This document shows positions 1 through 9,190 of a DNA stretch of 64,000 bases, piece after piece. Positions within the stretch are counted from its first letter, which is position 1; each line of letters starts with the position of its first letter. The DNA comes from Caldifarciminota bacterium UBA1063 (GTDB lineage Bacteria > Hydrothermota > Hydrothermia > UBA1063): NCBI GenBank assembly GCA_002316275.1, contig DCDE01000004.1, positions 1 through 64,000 on the forward strand. Direction: 5' to 3'. Below the pieces are notes generated by a model. That model had not been told where the DNA came from, ran no database searches, and saw nothing but the letters and a program-made list of their open reading frames with translations. Both the position numbers and the translations under genes were made by a program.

Positions 1-434
1 GAGGGGAAAAGTAAAAGCTGTTCTCCCGAATAGGAAGAGGTGTATTCAAACTGGGTTAGCACATAAACCAGGAGCAGGGCTATTGCAGACTGGATAATTC
101 CTCCGCGGACTTTCTGGAAATAGACGGCAAAAACCACTGGAAACACAAAGAGGTATGGAATCCTTGATTCAATCCCCCCTGTTGCCATCGACATTATTGC
201 AACCACGAGGTCAAAGGCGATAATAGAAATCCAGCAGGAAAGAGCCGGTTTTTCTGAAAGGAAAACGATGAGCAGGAAATTCAAGACGGCTGTGAGTATA
301 GCAATGGTGAAGAAGAGGGTAATAAGGCTTTTAGCTTGTATTTCACGTAAATAGAGCCATGCAACAATTGATATAAAGAGTACTACAAAAGAATTTATCT
401 CAAGAAAATAGCGCAGTTCCCTTTTATTCAACAA
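1..434 (-). CDS. pilS: PilS-like membrane sensor histidine kinase, N-terminal part (runs off window)
   Basis: I translated this partial frame by hand; it stays open to base 1, giving about 144 residues. It shows five hydrophobic segments and the stretch GGIESRIPYLFVFPVVFAVY, close to the GGIESPF..YF.PI.FA pattern of PilS-type kinases, which have an N-terminal six-helix membrane domain before PAS and kinase domains. Those catalytic domains lie outside the window. No ATG is available near the start; TTG codons at 434-432 or 431-429, directly after the pilC stop, are the likely starts. The order pilB-pilT-pilC-pilS matches the known pilBTCS(R) arrangement, in which PilS with PilR controls pilin transcription. 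Sensor function is inferred from family and position. Confidence 0.72.
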   Translation of the reverse strand, partial: MLNKRELRYFLEINSFVVLFISIVAWLYLREIQAKSLITLFFTIAILTAVLNFLLIVFLSEKPALSCWISIIAFDLVVAIMSMATGGIESRIPYLFVFPVVFAVYFQKVRGGIIQSAIALLLVYVLTQFEYTSSYSGEQLLLFP

Positions 435-435
435 A

Positions 436-1635
436 TTATTGGATCGTACCGGCAAGCCCGAAGATAGGCAAGTACATTGAAATAAGAATACCGCCTACAA
501 ATACACCAATTATAACAATCATTACAGGCTCGATGGTTGAAGCCAGGGTAGCAACTGCAGTATCTACTTCGTCATCATAAAAGTCTGCAATCTTGGTAAG
601 CATCTCCGCGAGCCTTCCACTTTCCTCACCAACAGAAATAAGATGGACTACAAGGGGTGGAAACAAATTGAGTTCCTGAATAGGGCGAGTAATGGTCTCA
701 CCACCAGTAATTCTTGTAGAAACCGTGTCCATCCCCTTTTCAATAACCTTATTTCCCGATGCCTTGCCTGTAATTTTTAGACTCTGGATTAATTCAAGAC
801 CACTGGAAATCAAGATGGAAAGAGTCCTGGCGAAGCGGGCTATTGCGACCTTCTTTATCAAATTCCCGAATATGATAACATGCATCATAAAGTTGTCGAT
901 CACATACTTCCCACGCTCGGTTTTTTTAAACCTCCTGTAGAGAATTATAAGTACAATTATGACAGCAAGAATTATCAGAATGTAATTCTTCAAAAAATTG
1001 CTCAAACCTATCACAAATCGAGTAGGAGCCGGCAGTTGGGCACCAACTTCCGCATACATCTGAGCAAAAGAGGGGATAATGAAAATCAACATCCCTGCCG
1101 TAACAGCAATCAGTACGATAAATACCACAACAGGGTAAGCCATCGCCGATTTTACCTTCCTTTGAATAGAGTCCATTTTTTCGTAGAATATAGCCGCTTG
1201 CTTAAGCGTATTTACAAGTTGGCCCGATTGCTCACCCACTGCAACCATTTGCACTATCAAATCGGGAAATATCTGAGACTGTTCTTTCATTGCCTCACCG
1301 ATACTCTTCCCTCCCTCTACTTCGCGTCTCACCTTCAAAATCGCATCCTTCAACTTCCTCTTCTCGGTCTGCTCAGAAAGTATCTCAAGGGCTCTCGTCA
1401 GTGATACACCCGCTTCGATCATTACTGCAAACTGCCTCGAAAAGATTGCAAGGTCCTTGGAGCCGGGTTTCCCCCCAAAGGGCCAGGTAAAACCCCTCCT
1501 TTCCTCTTCTACTTTTATCACACTTAACCCCAAGCTTCTTAACCTTGAGACAACTTCATCGCTACTTTTCGCATTAACCGCACCTGTCCTGATCTTACCT
1601 TCTCTATCCTTTGCTGTATAACTAAAACGGGGCAT
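436..1635 (-). CDS. pilC: Type IV pilus inner-membrane platform protein PilC
   Basis: PilC (GspF family) is the inner-membrane platform on which the PilB and PilT ATPases act during pilus extension and retraction. The 399-residue length is typical. The N-terminus begins with the family pattern F.Y.A.D..GK...G, followed by two repeated T2SSF domains (roughly residues 65-190 and 265-390), each ending in strongly hydrophobic helices. It starts at ATG 1635, preceded by a GGAGG site. It lies 13 bases after pilT and is followed immediately by the pilS-like frame, so co-transcription is likely. Confidence 0.95.
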   Translation of the reverse strand: MPRFSYTAKDREGKIRTGAVNAKSSDEVVSRLRSLGLSVIKVEEERRGFTWPFGGKPGSKDLAIFSRQFAVMIEAGVSLTRALEILSEQTEKRKLKDAILKVRREVEGGKSIGEAMKEQSQIFPDLIVQMVAVGEQSGQLVNTLKQAAIFYEKMDSIQRKVKSAMAYPVVVFIVLIAVTAGMLIFIIPSFAQMYAEVGAQLPAPTRFVIGLSNFLKNYILIILAVIIVLIILYRRFKKTERGKYVIDNFMMHVIIFGNLIKKVAIARFARTLSILISSGLELIQSLKITGKASGNKVIEKGMDTVSTRITGGETITRPIQELNLFPPLVVHLISVGEESGRLAEMLTKIADFYDDEVDTAVATLASTIEPVMIVIIGVFVGGILISMYLPIFGLAGTIQ

Positions 1636-1648
1636 AAAAGACCTCCTT

Positions 1649-2728
1649 TTATCTCCCTTTGGGTGTTACACTTATCATTTTCTTAAGCTCGTCAGGTCTT
1701 GGGGACGATAGTAGCGCGGTCTGAAATGCTATAAGTCCCTGTAAGAAAAGACTGGCAAGAGACATATTCATCGTTTGCATTCCAAAGGCTTGGCTCGATT
1801 GCATTATACTGTACATTTCATGAACTCTGGATTCACGGATGAGGGTCTGTACCGCAGGAGTTGCAAGAAGCACCTCAGAGGCAAGAATTAATCCCTTTCC
1901 ACCTGCTCTTGGTAAGAGCTTTTGGGAAATGACTGCCTCTAAGACACTGGCAAGCTGTACCCTAACCTGGTCCTGCTGATAAGGAGGGAAAACATCAATA
2001 ATACGGTTTATGGACTCAATAGCTGTTCCCGTATGTAGAGTTGCAAGAACCAAATGGCCTGTCTCTGCCGCAACCAGGGCGGACTGAATGGTCTCCAGGT
2101 CTCTCATCTCGCCAACCATAATGACATCGGGATCTTGCCTCAATACATATTTGAGAGCAGAAGCAAAGGCTTTTGTATCTTGACCTACCTCCCTTTGAGC
2201 AACAATGGATTTTTTATTTCTATGCAGGTACTCAATTGGATCTTCCAAAGTAACGATGTGACAGGCTCTGAGTTGGTTTATGCTATCGACAAGGGCTGCA
2301 AGGGAAGTGGATTTTCCGCTGCCTGTTGGTCCTGTAACAAGTATGAGCCCCTTCTCCTTATCTACGAGAGAATGAACCACATTTGGTAGTCCAAGGGAAT
2401 CAATAGGTGGTATCTTGAATGGAATCCTTCTTATGGCACATGCAACGGTACTTCTCTGAAAAAACGCATTACATCTAAATCTTGACAATCCTTCAATAGA
2501 GACAGCAAAGTCCAATTCCAATTCATTTTCAAGCTTTGCCCTCTGGTTTTCGGAAAGCAAACTATAAACCATATTCTTAACATCAAGGGGGGAAAGAACC
2601 TTATATCCTGAAGGAATGAGACTCTTATCAATACGAAAATATGGCTCAGCACCGGCAGTGAGGTGGAGGTCCGTAGCGTTTCTTCGAACCATTTCTTCCA
2701 ACAATTCCCTAATAGATACTTCGGGCAT
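1649..2728 (-). CDS. pilT: Type IV pilus retraction ATPase PilT
   Basis: PilT is the hexameric cytoplasmic ATPase that powers pilus retraction and twitching. Walker A (GPTGSGKST), the Asp box ending in TLEDPIEY, the Walker B region (DPDVIMVGEMRD) and the His box (GHLVLATLHT) are all present. The 359-residue length is typical. In place of the usual AIRNLIRE segment near the C-terminus it reads TLIRESRVHEM, a modest deviation. Only one base separates it from pilB, and its GGAGGG ribosome site lies in the last codons of pilB, so translation is probably coupled. Confidence 0.95.
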   Translation of the reverse strand: MPEVSIRELLEEMVRRNATDLHLTAGAEPYFRIDKSLIPSGYKVLSPLDVKNMVYSLLSENQRAKLENELELDFAVSIEGLSRFRCNAFFQRSTVACAIRRIPFKIPPIDSLGLPNVVHSLVDKEKGLILVTGPTGSGKSTSLAALVDSINQLRACHIVTLEDPIEYLHRNKKSIVAQREVGQDTKAFASALKYVLRQDPDVIMVGEMRDLETIQSALVAAETGHLVLATLHTGTAIESINRIIDVFPPYQQDQVRVQLASVLEAVISQKLLPRAGGKGLILASEVLLATPAVQTLIRESRVHEMYSIMQSSQAFGMQTMNMSLASLFLQGLIAFQTALLSSPRPDELKKMISVTPKGR

Positions 2729-2729
2729 A

Positions 2730-4445
2730 TTATCCCTCCATAGTTACTCTAATTACTTCTTCCAGAGAAGTTATGCCTCTCTGGAACTTTAAAAGGGCAG
2801 CCTCCCTAAGCGTAAGCATGCCCTCTTCCCTTGCTCGCTCTCTTATTTCATGTATCGGCCTGTTCTCAAGGATCATATCCCTTATGGTAGGTGAAACCAA
2901 CATGACCTCAAAGGCACCTTCTCTTCCTTTATATCTTGAACCTTTACACAAGTCACAGGTTGTATCACCTTCACCATATACAACTTTTCCAGCCAAAAAA
3001 GATTTGTCAAGCCCAACCAGCTTTAATTTCTCTTCAGAGGGCTGAACAGGTTTTTTACACTGTGGACAGAGCCGCCTGACCAACCTTTGAGCCATCACGA
3101 GGATGAGTGAATCCGCAATTAAATACGGGGGGGTTTCCATATCAATGAGACGAGCGATGGAACTCGGTGCATCGTTTGTATGCAAGGTGGACAGCACTAA
3201 GTGTCCTGTCAAAGCTGCCTTTACCGCAATAGAAGCGGTCTCAGCATCACGAATTTCTCCCACCATTATAATGTCAGGGTCCTGACGCAAAAAGGACCTT
3301 AATGACGAAGCAAAGGTAAGGCCTATCTCTTCCCTAACTTGAACCTGATTAATTCCTTCAAATTCAAACTCCACAGGGTCTTCAGCCGTCATTATATTGA
3401 CTTCAGGCTTGTTCAAAATGGAAAGAGCAGAATAAAGGGTAGTGGTCTTACCACTTCCCGTAGGTCCTGTAACAAGGATCATCCCATAGGGCCTTGTGAT
3501 TGCATATTCAAACTTCTGCAGGGAATCAGGCTCAAAACCAAGTTTTGTCAGATCGAGAGTGAGGGAACTCTTGTCCAAAACTCTCAATACCACCTTCTCA
3601 CCATGTTTAACCGGCAGAGTAGAAACACGGAAATCTATAATACGTCGTGACTTGTCCGCTATTTTCAAGTGCCCATCCTGAGGTAGCCTTTTTTCCTCAA
3701 TCCGAAGATTAGACATAATTTTGATAACGGAAACTATACCCCTTGCGTACCTATAGGGCGGGGGTTCAATTTCTCGAAGGGTACCATCAATTCTAAGCCT
3801 GATGCGCATCTTATTTTCATAAGGTTCGATATGGATATCACTGGCATTCTTTTCAATAGCCTCACGTAGCAATGTTAAGGCAAAACGCTGAATAGCGGAG
3901 TCTTTCGCCACAAGCGCCGGATCAATTGCTTCCTCTTCCTCCTTTTCTTCGACAATAGTCAAGCCGTCAATTTCTGATGTTTCTTCTAATTCTTTTACAA
4001 TTTCTGAAACTTCGGATTTCTCTCCATACGCCTTAAGAATAAGCTGATTTATCTTCTCGGGGCTCATAATTAGAGGCTCTACGCTCAAATGAGTTACAAA
4101 ACGCAAGTTGTCAATAACATCCCACCTTGTGGGGTCTGCCATTGCTACATAGAGAATCCTTCCCTTCCTTTTCAGCGGGAAGGATTCATTTTTTTCACAA
4201 AATTCCCTTGGAACTAACTGAACAATAGTAGGGTCAACACTGTCAGACCCAAGCTCTGCAATCTGGACTCTAAATTCCCTTGCTAAAATCTTCAGAAGCT
4301 GCTCTTCGGTCATTAAGCCCAGCTCCTGAATCACTCTGTATGGAGATTTGTTGCTTCTCCTTACTTCTTCTCTAATCTTTACTGCTGTTGTTTCATCTAC
4401 TAACTTGTTTTTTAATAGTACTTGAACAATTTTACTCACATCCAT
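2730..4445 (-). CDS. pilB: Type IV pilus extension ATPase PilB
   Basis: PilB drives pilus assembly. This 571-residue protein has an N-terminal T2SSE_N/MshEN-like domain (about residues 1-150, with QELGLMTEEQLLKILAREF), then the secretion ATPase core with Walker A GPTGSGKTTTLYSA, Walker B (DPDIIMVGEIRD) and His box (GHLVLSTLHT). A zinc-binding tetracysteine (CPQC and CDLC) sits in the C-terminal third. MshEN domains bind c-di-GMP in several extension ATPases, so regulation by that messenger is possible but inferred. It starts at ATG 4445 with an AGGGGG site and is the first gene of the pil operon, behind a strong promoter. Confidence 0.95.
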   Translation of the reverse strand: MDVSKIVQVLLKNKLVDETTAVKIREEVRRSNKSPYRVIQELGLMTEEQLLKILAREFRVQIAELGSDSVDPTIVQLVPREFCEKNESFPLKRKGRILYVAMADPTRWDVIDNLRFVTHLSVEPLIMSPEKINQLILKAYGEKSEVSEIVKELEETSEIDGLTIVEEKEEEEAIDPALVAKDSAIQRFALTLLREAIEKNASDIHIEPYENKMRIRLRIDGTLREIEPPPYRYARGIVSVIKIMSNLRIEEKRLPQDGHLKIADKSRRIIDFRVSTLPVKHGEKVVLRVLDKSSLTLDLTKLGFEPDSLQKFEYAITRPYGMILVTGPTGSGKTTTLYSALSILNKPEVNIMTAEDPVEFEFEGINQVQVREEIGLTFASSLRSFLRQDPDIIMVGEIRDAETASIAVKAALTGHLVLSTLHTNDAPSSIARLIDMETPPYLIADSLILVMAQRLVRRLCPQCKKPVQPSEEKLKLVGLDKSFLAGKVVYGEGDTTCDLCKGSRYKGREGAFEVMLVSPTIRDMILENRPIHEIRERAREEGMLTLREAALLKFQRGITSLEEVIRVTMEG

Positions 4446-4480
4446 AACTTTCGCCCCCTAAAAATTTCGTAAACAATATA

Positions 4481-4509
4481 AATTTAATTCAAAAGTGCCT
4501 CACTGTCAA
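4481..4509 (-). promoter_or_regulatory. Predicted sigma70-type promoter of the pil operon
   Basis: On the minus strand TTGACA (4509-4504) and TAAATT (4486-4481) are separated by 17 bases. The -35 is a perfect consensus. Transcription would begin about 30 bases upstream of the pilB ATG, leaving a leader that carries the AGGGGG ribosome site. It overlaps the region just before the divergent pilD promoter. Confidence 0.65.
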
Positions 4510-4522
4510 GAAGCGCTCATTT

Positions 4523-4550
4523 TTGATTTACGTATCGAGAAGTATACAAT
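4523..4550 (+). promoter_or_regulatory. Predicted promoter of pilD, leaderless type
   Basis: TTGATT (4523-4528), 16-base spacer, TACAAT (4545-4550). Only six bases separate the -10 box from the pilD ATG at 4557, so the predicted transcript starts at or next to the A of ATG. No Shine-Dalgarno sequence is present. Confidence 0.6.
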
Positions 4551-4556
4551 TTAAAG

Positions 4557-5282
4557 ATGGTTTCCCTTTCCATCTTTTTCTTCATCTTAGGTACAGTGGT
4601 GGGAAGCTTCCTCAACGTAATTATCTACCGTATACCAAAGGGTATGTCCATCGTAAAACCTGGCTCCCATTGCCCAAACTGCGGAACGCCCATTCGCTTT
4701 TACGATAACATCCCAATAATTTCATACATAATACTTAAAGGAAAATGCAGAACTTGCGGCTCTCGAATATCTCCTGTGTATCCCATTGTGGAGGGGCTTA
4801 CAGGCCTCGTCTTTCTCAGCATCTTTATAAAATTCCACTGGAGCATCCCTATCGTTATAAAATACCTTATACTCTCTTCTCTACTTATTGCAATTTCGTT
4901 AATCGACTTTCAAGAAAAGGTTATCCCCGACATTTTGACAATCCCATGGATAGGAGTTGGGCTTTTAGCAACTTTACTCATTAAAGACCTGCCTATTCTT
5001 CAGGTTTTACTTTCTACCGTGATCTCGGGGTTCTTCCTCTGGATTCTCAGAGTTATATTTTCAAAGCTGATTTTGAAAAGAGAGGCCCTTGGAGAAGGGG
5101 ATATATTTCTAATAATGTTAATAGGTAGCTTCGCAGGGCTCTGGGGCGTGTATCTGTCCCTGCTTCTTGGATCTATCATCGCACTCGTTGCACACCTTAT
5201 ATTTCCTGACAAACTTAAAGGTGAGATACCATTTGGTCCATTTCTTTCTATGGGCGCATTCATAGGGATCTTGACCCTTTAG
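4557..5282 (+). CDS. pilD: Prepilin peptidase / N-methyltransferase PilD
   Basis: PilD is the inner-membrane aspartic protease that cleaves the prepilin leader and methylates the new N-terminus. The 241-residue protein has the N-terminal DiS_P_DiS domain with two zinc CxxC pairs (CPNC and CRTC) and FYDNIPIISY. The two catalytic aspartates lie in LIDFQEKVIPD and in GEGD (the GxGD motif). Several hydrophobic helices follow. The length is near the family norm. It is divergent from pilB and has its own promoter. The prepilin substrates themselves are not in the window. Confidence 0.95.
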   Translation: MVSLSIFFFILGTVVGSFLNVIIYRIPKGMSIVKPGSHCPNCGTPIRFYDNIPIISYIILKGKCRTCGSRISPVYPIVEGLTGLVFLSIFIKFHWSIPIVIKYLILSSLLIAISLIDFQEKVIPDILTIPWIGVGLLATLLIKDLPILQVLLSTVISGFFLWILRVIFSKLILKREALGEGDIFLIMLIGSFAGLWGVYLSLLLGSIIALVAHLIFPDKLKGEIPFGPFLSMGAFIGILTL

Positions 5283-5349
5283 CTAAAAATCGGCACTTGT
5301 GCGGTGGGAAAACAAAAGTCATTTAAAAGAGAAAGGGGCAACGAAACGT

Positions 5350-5460
5350 ATGAAGGTACAGTTTGTTAGAAAGCCATTTATATGTCACATCGTGAGAGGA
5401 AATCCTTGTAGAAGTGTCTCCTACGCAAATAAAAAGTTCTACCATAAAGGTTATAAATGA
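5350..5460 (+). CDS. Possible 36-residue basic small protein coupled to the next gene
   Basis: A short frame starts at ATG 5350 and ends at TGA 5458-5460. That stop overlaps the ATG of the next gene in the arrangement ATGA, which is typical of translational coupling. The product would be strongly basic, with two cysteines (FICHIVRGNPCRS) and an end rich in Lys and Tyr. A weak AGGGG lies about 12 bases upstream of the ATG. I recognise no family. It may be a chance frame in the 174-base gap after pilD; the ATGA junction is the main argument for it. Confidence 0.3.
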   Translation: MKVQFVRKPFICHIVRGNPCRSVSYANKKFYHKGYK

Positions 5461-6005
5461 AAACTATTAAATGGAAATTATTCTTGCGAGCCGTGGCTTC
5501 GGCTGCCATACTCGTCTTCGGCTTGACTCAAGTCTTCTGGGGCATAAGGAATGGAGCGCCCCTTATAGTGATTACAGCCCTTCTCATTACTTGCATATTC
5601 TTTCAATATACACTGCTAAGTTTACTTTACCTTCTATCGAAACCATTTATTGGCTTAAGTGGCCAGCTTTACACCATAAGAATCGGCAACATAGAACTTT
5701 CAGGAGACATCCGAGAAACGGAAGAAGAGAGCATTAAAAGAGGAACAAAGTATCTTATATTGAAGAACCCATCAGTTACACTAAGTAGATATCCCTTCTT
5801 TGCAAGGTTTCTCATCGGAACCCCACGCTTATTTCTTTTCTCATCCTTTAGCTGCCATTCCTATCCATTGTTTTTCAAAAATCAAGAAGGACTTGAAAGA
5901 TTTTATGAATTCAATAAAAGTTTCTTTGGAGAAAAGGTGGCTATAAGCAAGGAACTAATGGCAGCAAGCGACCTTACTTCCTCTTCTCAAGACCATATTC
6001 TTTAA
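5457..6005 (+). CDS. Unknown small membrane protein with two N-terminal helices
   Basis: This 182-residue protein is not one I recognise. Residues about 10-30 and 35-62 are hydrophobic and look like a two-helix hairpin. The rest is a soluble domain, possibly PH-like (beta-strand-rich, with YLILKNPSVTLSRYPFF and a run of aromatic residues), but that is only an impression. An AAGG sequence lies 7 bases before the ATG, and the start overlaps the stop of the 36-residue frame. Its 3' end overlaps the convergent response-regulator gene by 32 bases. Confidence 0.7.
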   Translation: MKTIKWKLFLRAVASAAILVFGLTQVFWGIRNGAPLIVITALLITCIFFQYTLLSLLYLLSKPFIGLSGQLYTIRIGNIELSGDIRETEEESIKRGTKYLILKNPSVTLSRYPFFARFLIGTPRLFLFSSFSCHSYPLFFKNQEGLERFYEFNKSFFGEKVAISKELMAASDLTSSSQDHIL

Positions 6006-7293
6006 TCTTCAAACTAAGCGTATTCCTGTGAACGCCAAGGATTTCAGCAGCCCTCGATACGTTCCAATTGGTCATTTCAAGGACTTTTCTAATGTGCTCC
6101 CGCTCTACATCCTGAAGCCTCATATGGGGACTTTCAGGAGCCTGCGGGAAGAATAGCAGCTCCCGGCTGATAAATTCTGTGTTGCATAAAACACACGCCC
6201 TTTCGATCACATTTTGCAATTCCCTTACGTTACCGGGCCAGCTATACAGCAACAATGCCGATATGGCATCATCAGAAAATCCCTTTATATCTTTGTGTAA
6301 CTCTTTTGAAAATTTCTTTAAAAAGTAGTGGGCAAGGGGCACAACATCTTCTATCCTTTCTCTGAGTGGAGAAAGTTTAATGCGAAATACATTAATCCTG
6401 TAATACAAGTCCTGTCTAAAACTACCTTCACTTACCATAGCCTCCAGATCCCTGTTAGTTGCAAAAAGGAATCTCACATTTACTTTCCTAACCTTCGTAG
6501 CACCAAGCCTTACAACTTCTCTATCCTCAAGCACCCTCAGCAACTTTACTTGAATCGAAAGTGGCATCTCTCCAATTTCATCAAGAAAAAGGGTACCGCC
6601 ATCAGCCATCTCAAGTTTTCCCGGTTTTTCATCGATGGCGCCAGTAAAAGCCCCTTTCTCATAGCCAAAAAGCTCCGCTTCCAAAAGGGTTTCGGGAATC
6701 GCAGCACAGGAAATAGGTATAAAGCTACCCACCCTACCCGAGCGCTCGTGAATAAACCTTGCAAGAACCTCTTTCCCTGTACCACTTTCTCCGGTAATGA
6801 GGACTGAAGATGAGGTAGGTGCGACTTGAATAGCCAAATTCAAGACTTCTTTCATCGCAGGGGATTCCGCGACAATCAAGCCTCTGGAGTATTTAATCTC
6901 AGTTTCTGCCAACTCGAGTCTCTGGACAAGTGAAAACCTCTCCTCAAGATGTCTCAGTTTAAGAAGCAGTTCTTCAAGATTCACCGGTTTTGTAATATAG
7001 TCATAAGCACCACTCTTCATCGCCTCAACCGCAGTGTTAACATCTCCAAAAGCAGTGACAAGCACAAATTCAATCTCGGGATACCGAGACTTTACCTTCT
7101 GCAGTAGCACAAGCCCATTCTCTCCTGGTAGTCTTAAATCGGAGAGTATGACATCAACCTTACTGTTCTCAAGAAATTTCATCAGATCCTCTGCAGATTC
7201 GAAGTCAACAACCGCATATCCTCTTTTGTTCAAAAAATCACAGAGGATCCACCTTTCACTTTTGTCATCCTCAACAACGGCGATCTTTAGCAT
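5974..7293 (-). CDS. NtrC-family sigma54-dependent response regulator
   Basis: A three-domain transcription activator for sigma54 promoters. The receiver has acidic residues E8, D9 and D10 and the phosphorylatable D52 (ILSDLRLPG). The AAA+ domain has Walker A GESGTGKE at 168-175, an intact GAFTGA sigma54-contact loop at 214-219 and Walker B LFLDEIGEM. A Fis-type helix-turn-helix is at the C-terminus (NVSRAAEILGVHRNTLSLKI). The length of 439 is typical. The start overlaps the end of the kinase gene by 23 bases and has no clear ribosome site, so coupled translation is expected. The target promoters are unknown. Confidence 0.93.
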   Translation of the reverse strand: MLKIAVVEDDKSERWILCDFLNKRGYAVVDFESAEDLMKFLENSKVDVILSDLRLPGENGLVLLQKVKSRYPEIEFVLVTAFGDVNTAVEAMKSGAYDYITKPVNLEELLLKLRHLEERFSLVQRLELAETEIKYSRGLIVAESPAMKEVLNLAIQVAPTSSSVLITGESGTGKEVLARFIHERSGRVGSFIPISCAAIPETLLEAELFGYEKGAFTGAIDEKPGKLEMADGGTLFLDEIGEMPLSIQVKLLRVLEDREVVRLGATKVRKVNVRFLFATNRDLEAMVSEGSFRQDLYYRINVFRIKLSPLRERIEDVVPLAHYFLKKFSKELHKDIKGFSDDAISALLLYSWPGNVRELQNVIERACVLCNTEFISRELLFFPQAPESPHMRLQDVEREHIRKVLEMTNWNVSRAAEILGVHRNTLSLKIKEYGLEKRK

Positions 7294-9154
7294 AGGACAA
7301 TGATAGGACCACTACAGTCCCCGCTCCCTTTTTGCTCTTTATAATAACTTCACCTCCGTGCGCTTCCATGACTTTCCTAACATAGAAGAGTCCAAGCCCC
7401 GAGCCAGTAGGTTTCGTAGTATAAAATGGTGATCCCACTTTCAATAACTCCTCACGGGCCATCCCCTTTCCCCTGTCTCCAACGATAATCTTTACAAGCT
7501 CATCTCTTAAAATTACAGCAAGTCTAATTTCTCCACCAGCCTCCTGGGCTTCCAAAGAATTCCTCAACACATTTTTCAGAGACTCTTTAAATTTCTCACG
7601 ATCCATCATAACCTTCGGGCATGCCTTGTAAAGAGTCCTAAAATTTATCTCCTTAGCCTTAAATTCGATGAAGAACTGTGCCAGCACTTCCTCAATAGCG
7701 GCACAGAGATCTGTGCACTCCCACTTTACATTCATCGGTGCCATTATGGAAACAAAACGATTTACTGTCTCTTTTATGCGTTCTATTTCCCTTATCACTA
7801 TAGAGATTAATTCCCTGGATTCCATCTCAGGCGTAATTACAAATTCTGAATTCAGCCTCTGGATGATCATACTAATGGAGTTTAAAGGATTCTTGATTTC
7901 GTGGGCCACCTGAGCAGACATCCCTCCTAAAAGTTCTATCCTCTCAGCCCTCTCAAGCCTCTCCTCAATCTCAGTATCCTCAACAATTACTAAAGTGGCG
8001 GCTCTTCTCTCCCCCTTAGAAAGGATAGGAACGGCGGTTAATCTTCGCTTTTTCATTAAATCCTTTCTAACGGAAACTTCAAGTACAGGAATGTCTGGCA
8101 TTATATCGTGGAGCTCCATCTTACTTGCATTCTTCTTCGAGACTCTCAAAAGTTTGTAAAAATCATCATTGGCGTAAACCAGGCGGTCTTGACGGTCAAA
8201 AAGCGCGATGCCAAGCTTTATGTGATTCATAAGACTATCAAAACTTAACATCTTAATCTGCACGTTCTTGCGGCTGAAAACAAAGGACAAAACTACTACG
8301 ATGAGAACAAAGAGTAAAAGGTGTATTAGAAGAAGATTCCTTACAAACCCTCGATAGGTCATAGCATAATAATCTCTCGAAATACCCAGTCTGATGATGC
8401 CATTAAATATTCCTTCTATCTCAAAAGGCATCGCTATCTCAAGTACATCTTCGCCTCCAAGATTCGTCACCCGTGAAACCGACTTTTTGTTACTAAAGAC
8501 ATGCATTAACTCCTTATCTACTTCAATATCTTCAACCTCATCGGGCACCTTCACACCAAACCATATACCCTGTGTATCCTGGAGCACCAAAAAGGCGATC
8601 TTCCTGTCTTGCTCCAGGCTGCTCAAAAGGTCATTCGTTCCAGCGGCGATACGCTTTTCGAAAAGCTCCTCCCGTATCACAAAGAACACGGCAATTTTTC
8701 CGTTAACCCTTGAAGCAAGATTTATTGAATACTCATTCTCATAAGGAAACACGTCCCCCCGGTTCACCTCCTTGGGATTCAAACCATCAAGTATAGAATC
8801 TTCACGTGCGTATTCCGGATAAATCGACAAAACTCTCAGGTTCTCACTGAGTATCAGAATTCCCGAAATTTCAGTCACTTCCTTAAGCCACCTAAGATTC
8901 TGGACGGAGAAATCAGGATAGCGAGAGAGCCACTCTTCGGCTTTAAGCAAATTACGGACCACATAAAACTCTTGCTCTTTCTGGGTCTTTATCGAAGTTC
9001 GTAGTGAGCTAACAAGAACTTCTCTCAACGTTTTTATATCTTCAAAGACCACATGATCAACACTAGACCTGAGATATCTTATACTGAAACCAAAGGACAG
9101 GGAAAGGACGAGAAAAGAAATAAATACAATAACATAAAAACTCTTACCCTTCAT
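7271..9154 (-). CDS. Membrane sensor histidine kinase with PAS domain, partner of the NtrC-type regulator
   Basis: This 627-residue kinase has one N-terminal helix (about 7-25), an extracytoplasmic sensor region of roughly 245 residues, and a second helix (about 273-295). A PAS-like segment follows (GIALFDRQDRLVYANDDF). The dimerisation domain has the phospho-accepting histidine in QVAHEIKNPLNSISM, and the catalytic domain has N, G1 and G2 boxes (NVLRNSLEAQ, GDRGKGM, GSGLGLFYV). Such two-helix, PAS and NtrB-type kinases pair with NtrC-type regulators, here the directly overlapping downstream gene. The ligand is unknown. The predicted mRNA is leaderless. Confidence 0.92.
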   Translation of the reverse strand: MKGKSFYVIVFISFLVLSLSFGFSIRYLRSSVDHVVFEDIKTLREVLVSSLRTSIKTQKEQEFYVVRNLLKAEEWLSRYPDFSVQNLRWLKEVTEISGILILSENLRVLSIYPEYAREDSILDGLNPKEVNRGDVFPYENEYSINLASRVNGKIAVFFVIREELFEKRIAAGTNDLLSSLEQDRKIAFLVLQDTQGIWFGVKVPDEVEDIEVDKELMHVFSNKKSVSRVTNLGGEDVLEIAMPFEIEGIFNGIIRLGISRDYYAMTYRGFVRNLLLIHLLLFVLIVVVLSFVFSRKNVQIKMLSFDSLMNHIKLGIALFDRQDRLVYANDDFYKLLRVSKKNASKMELHDIMPDIPVLEVSVRKDLMKKRRLTAVPILSKGERRAATLVIVEDTEIEERLERAERIELLGGMSAQVAHEIKNPLNSISMIIQRLNSEFVITPEMESRELISIVIREIERIKETVNRFVSIMAPMNVKWECTDLCAAIEEVLAQFFIEFKAKEINFRTLYKACPKVMMDREKFKESLKNVLRNSLEAQEAGGEIRLAVILRDELVKIIVGDRGKGMAREELLKVGSPFYTTKPTGSGLGLFYVRKVMEAHGGEVIIKSKKGAGTVVVLSLSYAKDRRC

Positions 9155-9161
9155 TTGTCTA

Positions 9162-9190
9162 ATAATAACTCAGAGCTAAGGGAAAGACAA
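9162..9190 (-). promoter_or_regulatory. Predicted promoter of the kinase-regulator operon, leaderless type
   Basis: On the minus strand TTGTCT (9190-9185), 17-base spacer, TATTAT (9167-9162), then seven bases to the ATG at 9154. No Shine-Dalgarno sequence precedes the ATG. The -35 box lies in the left arm of the 9181-9208 inverted repeat. Confidence 0.6.

Noticed and set aside
880..1404. 174-residue frame on the plus strand inside pilC
   Set aside because: It is the reverse-strand shadow of pilC; the composition is unlike the genes nearby and no ribosome site precedes it.
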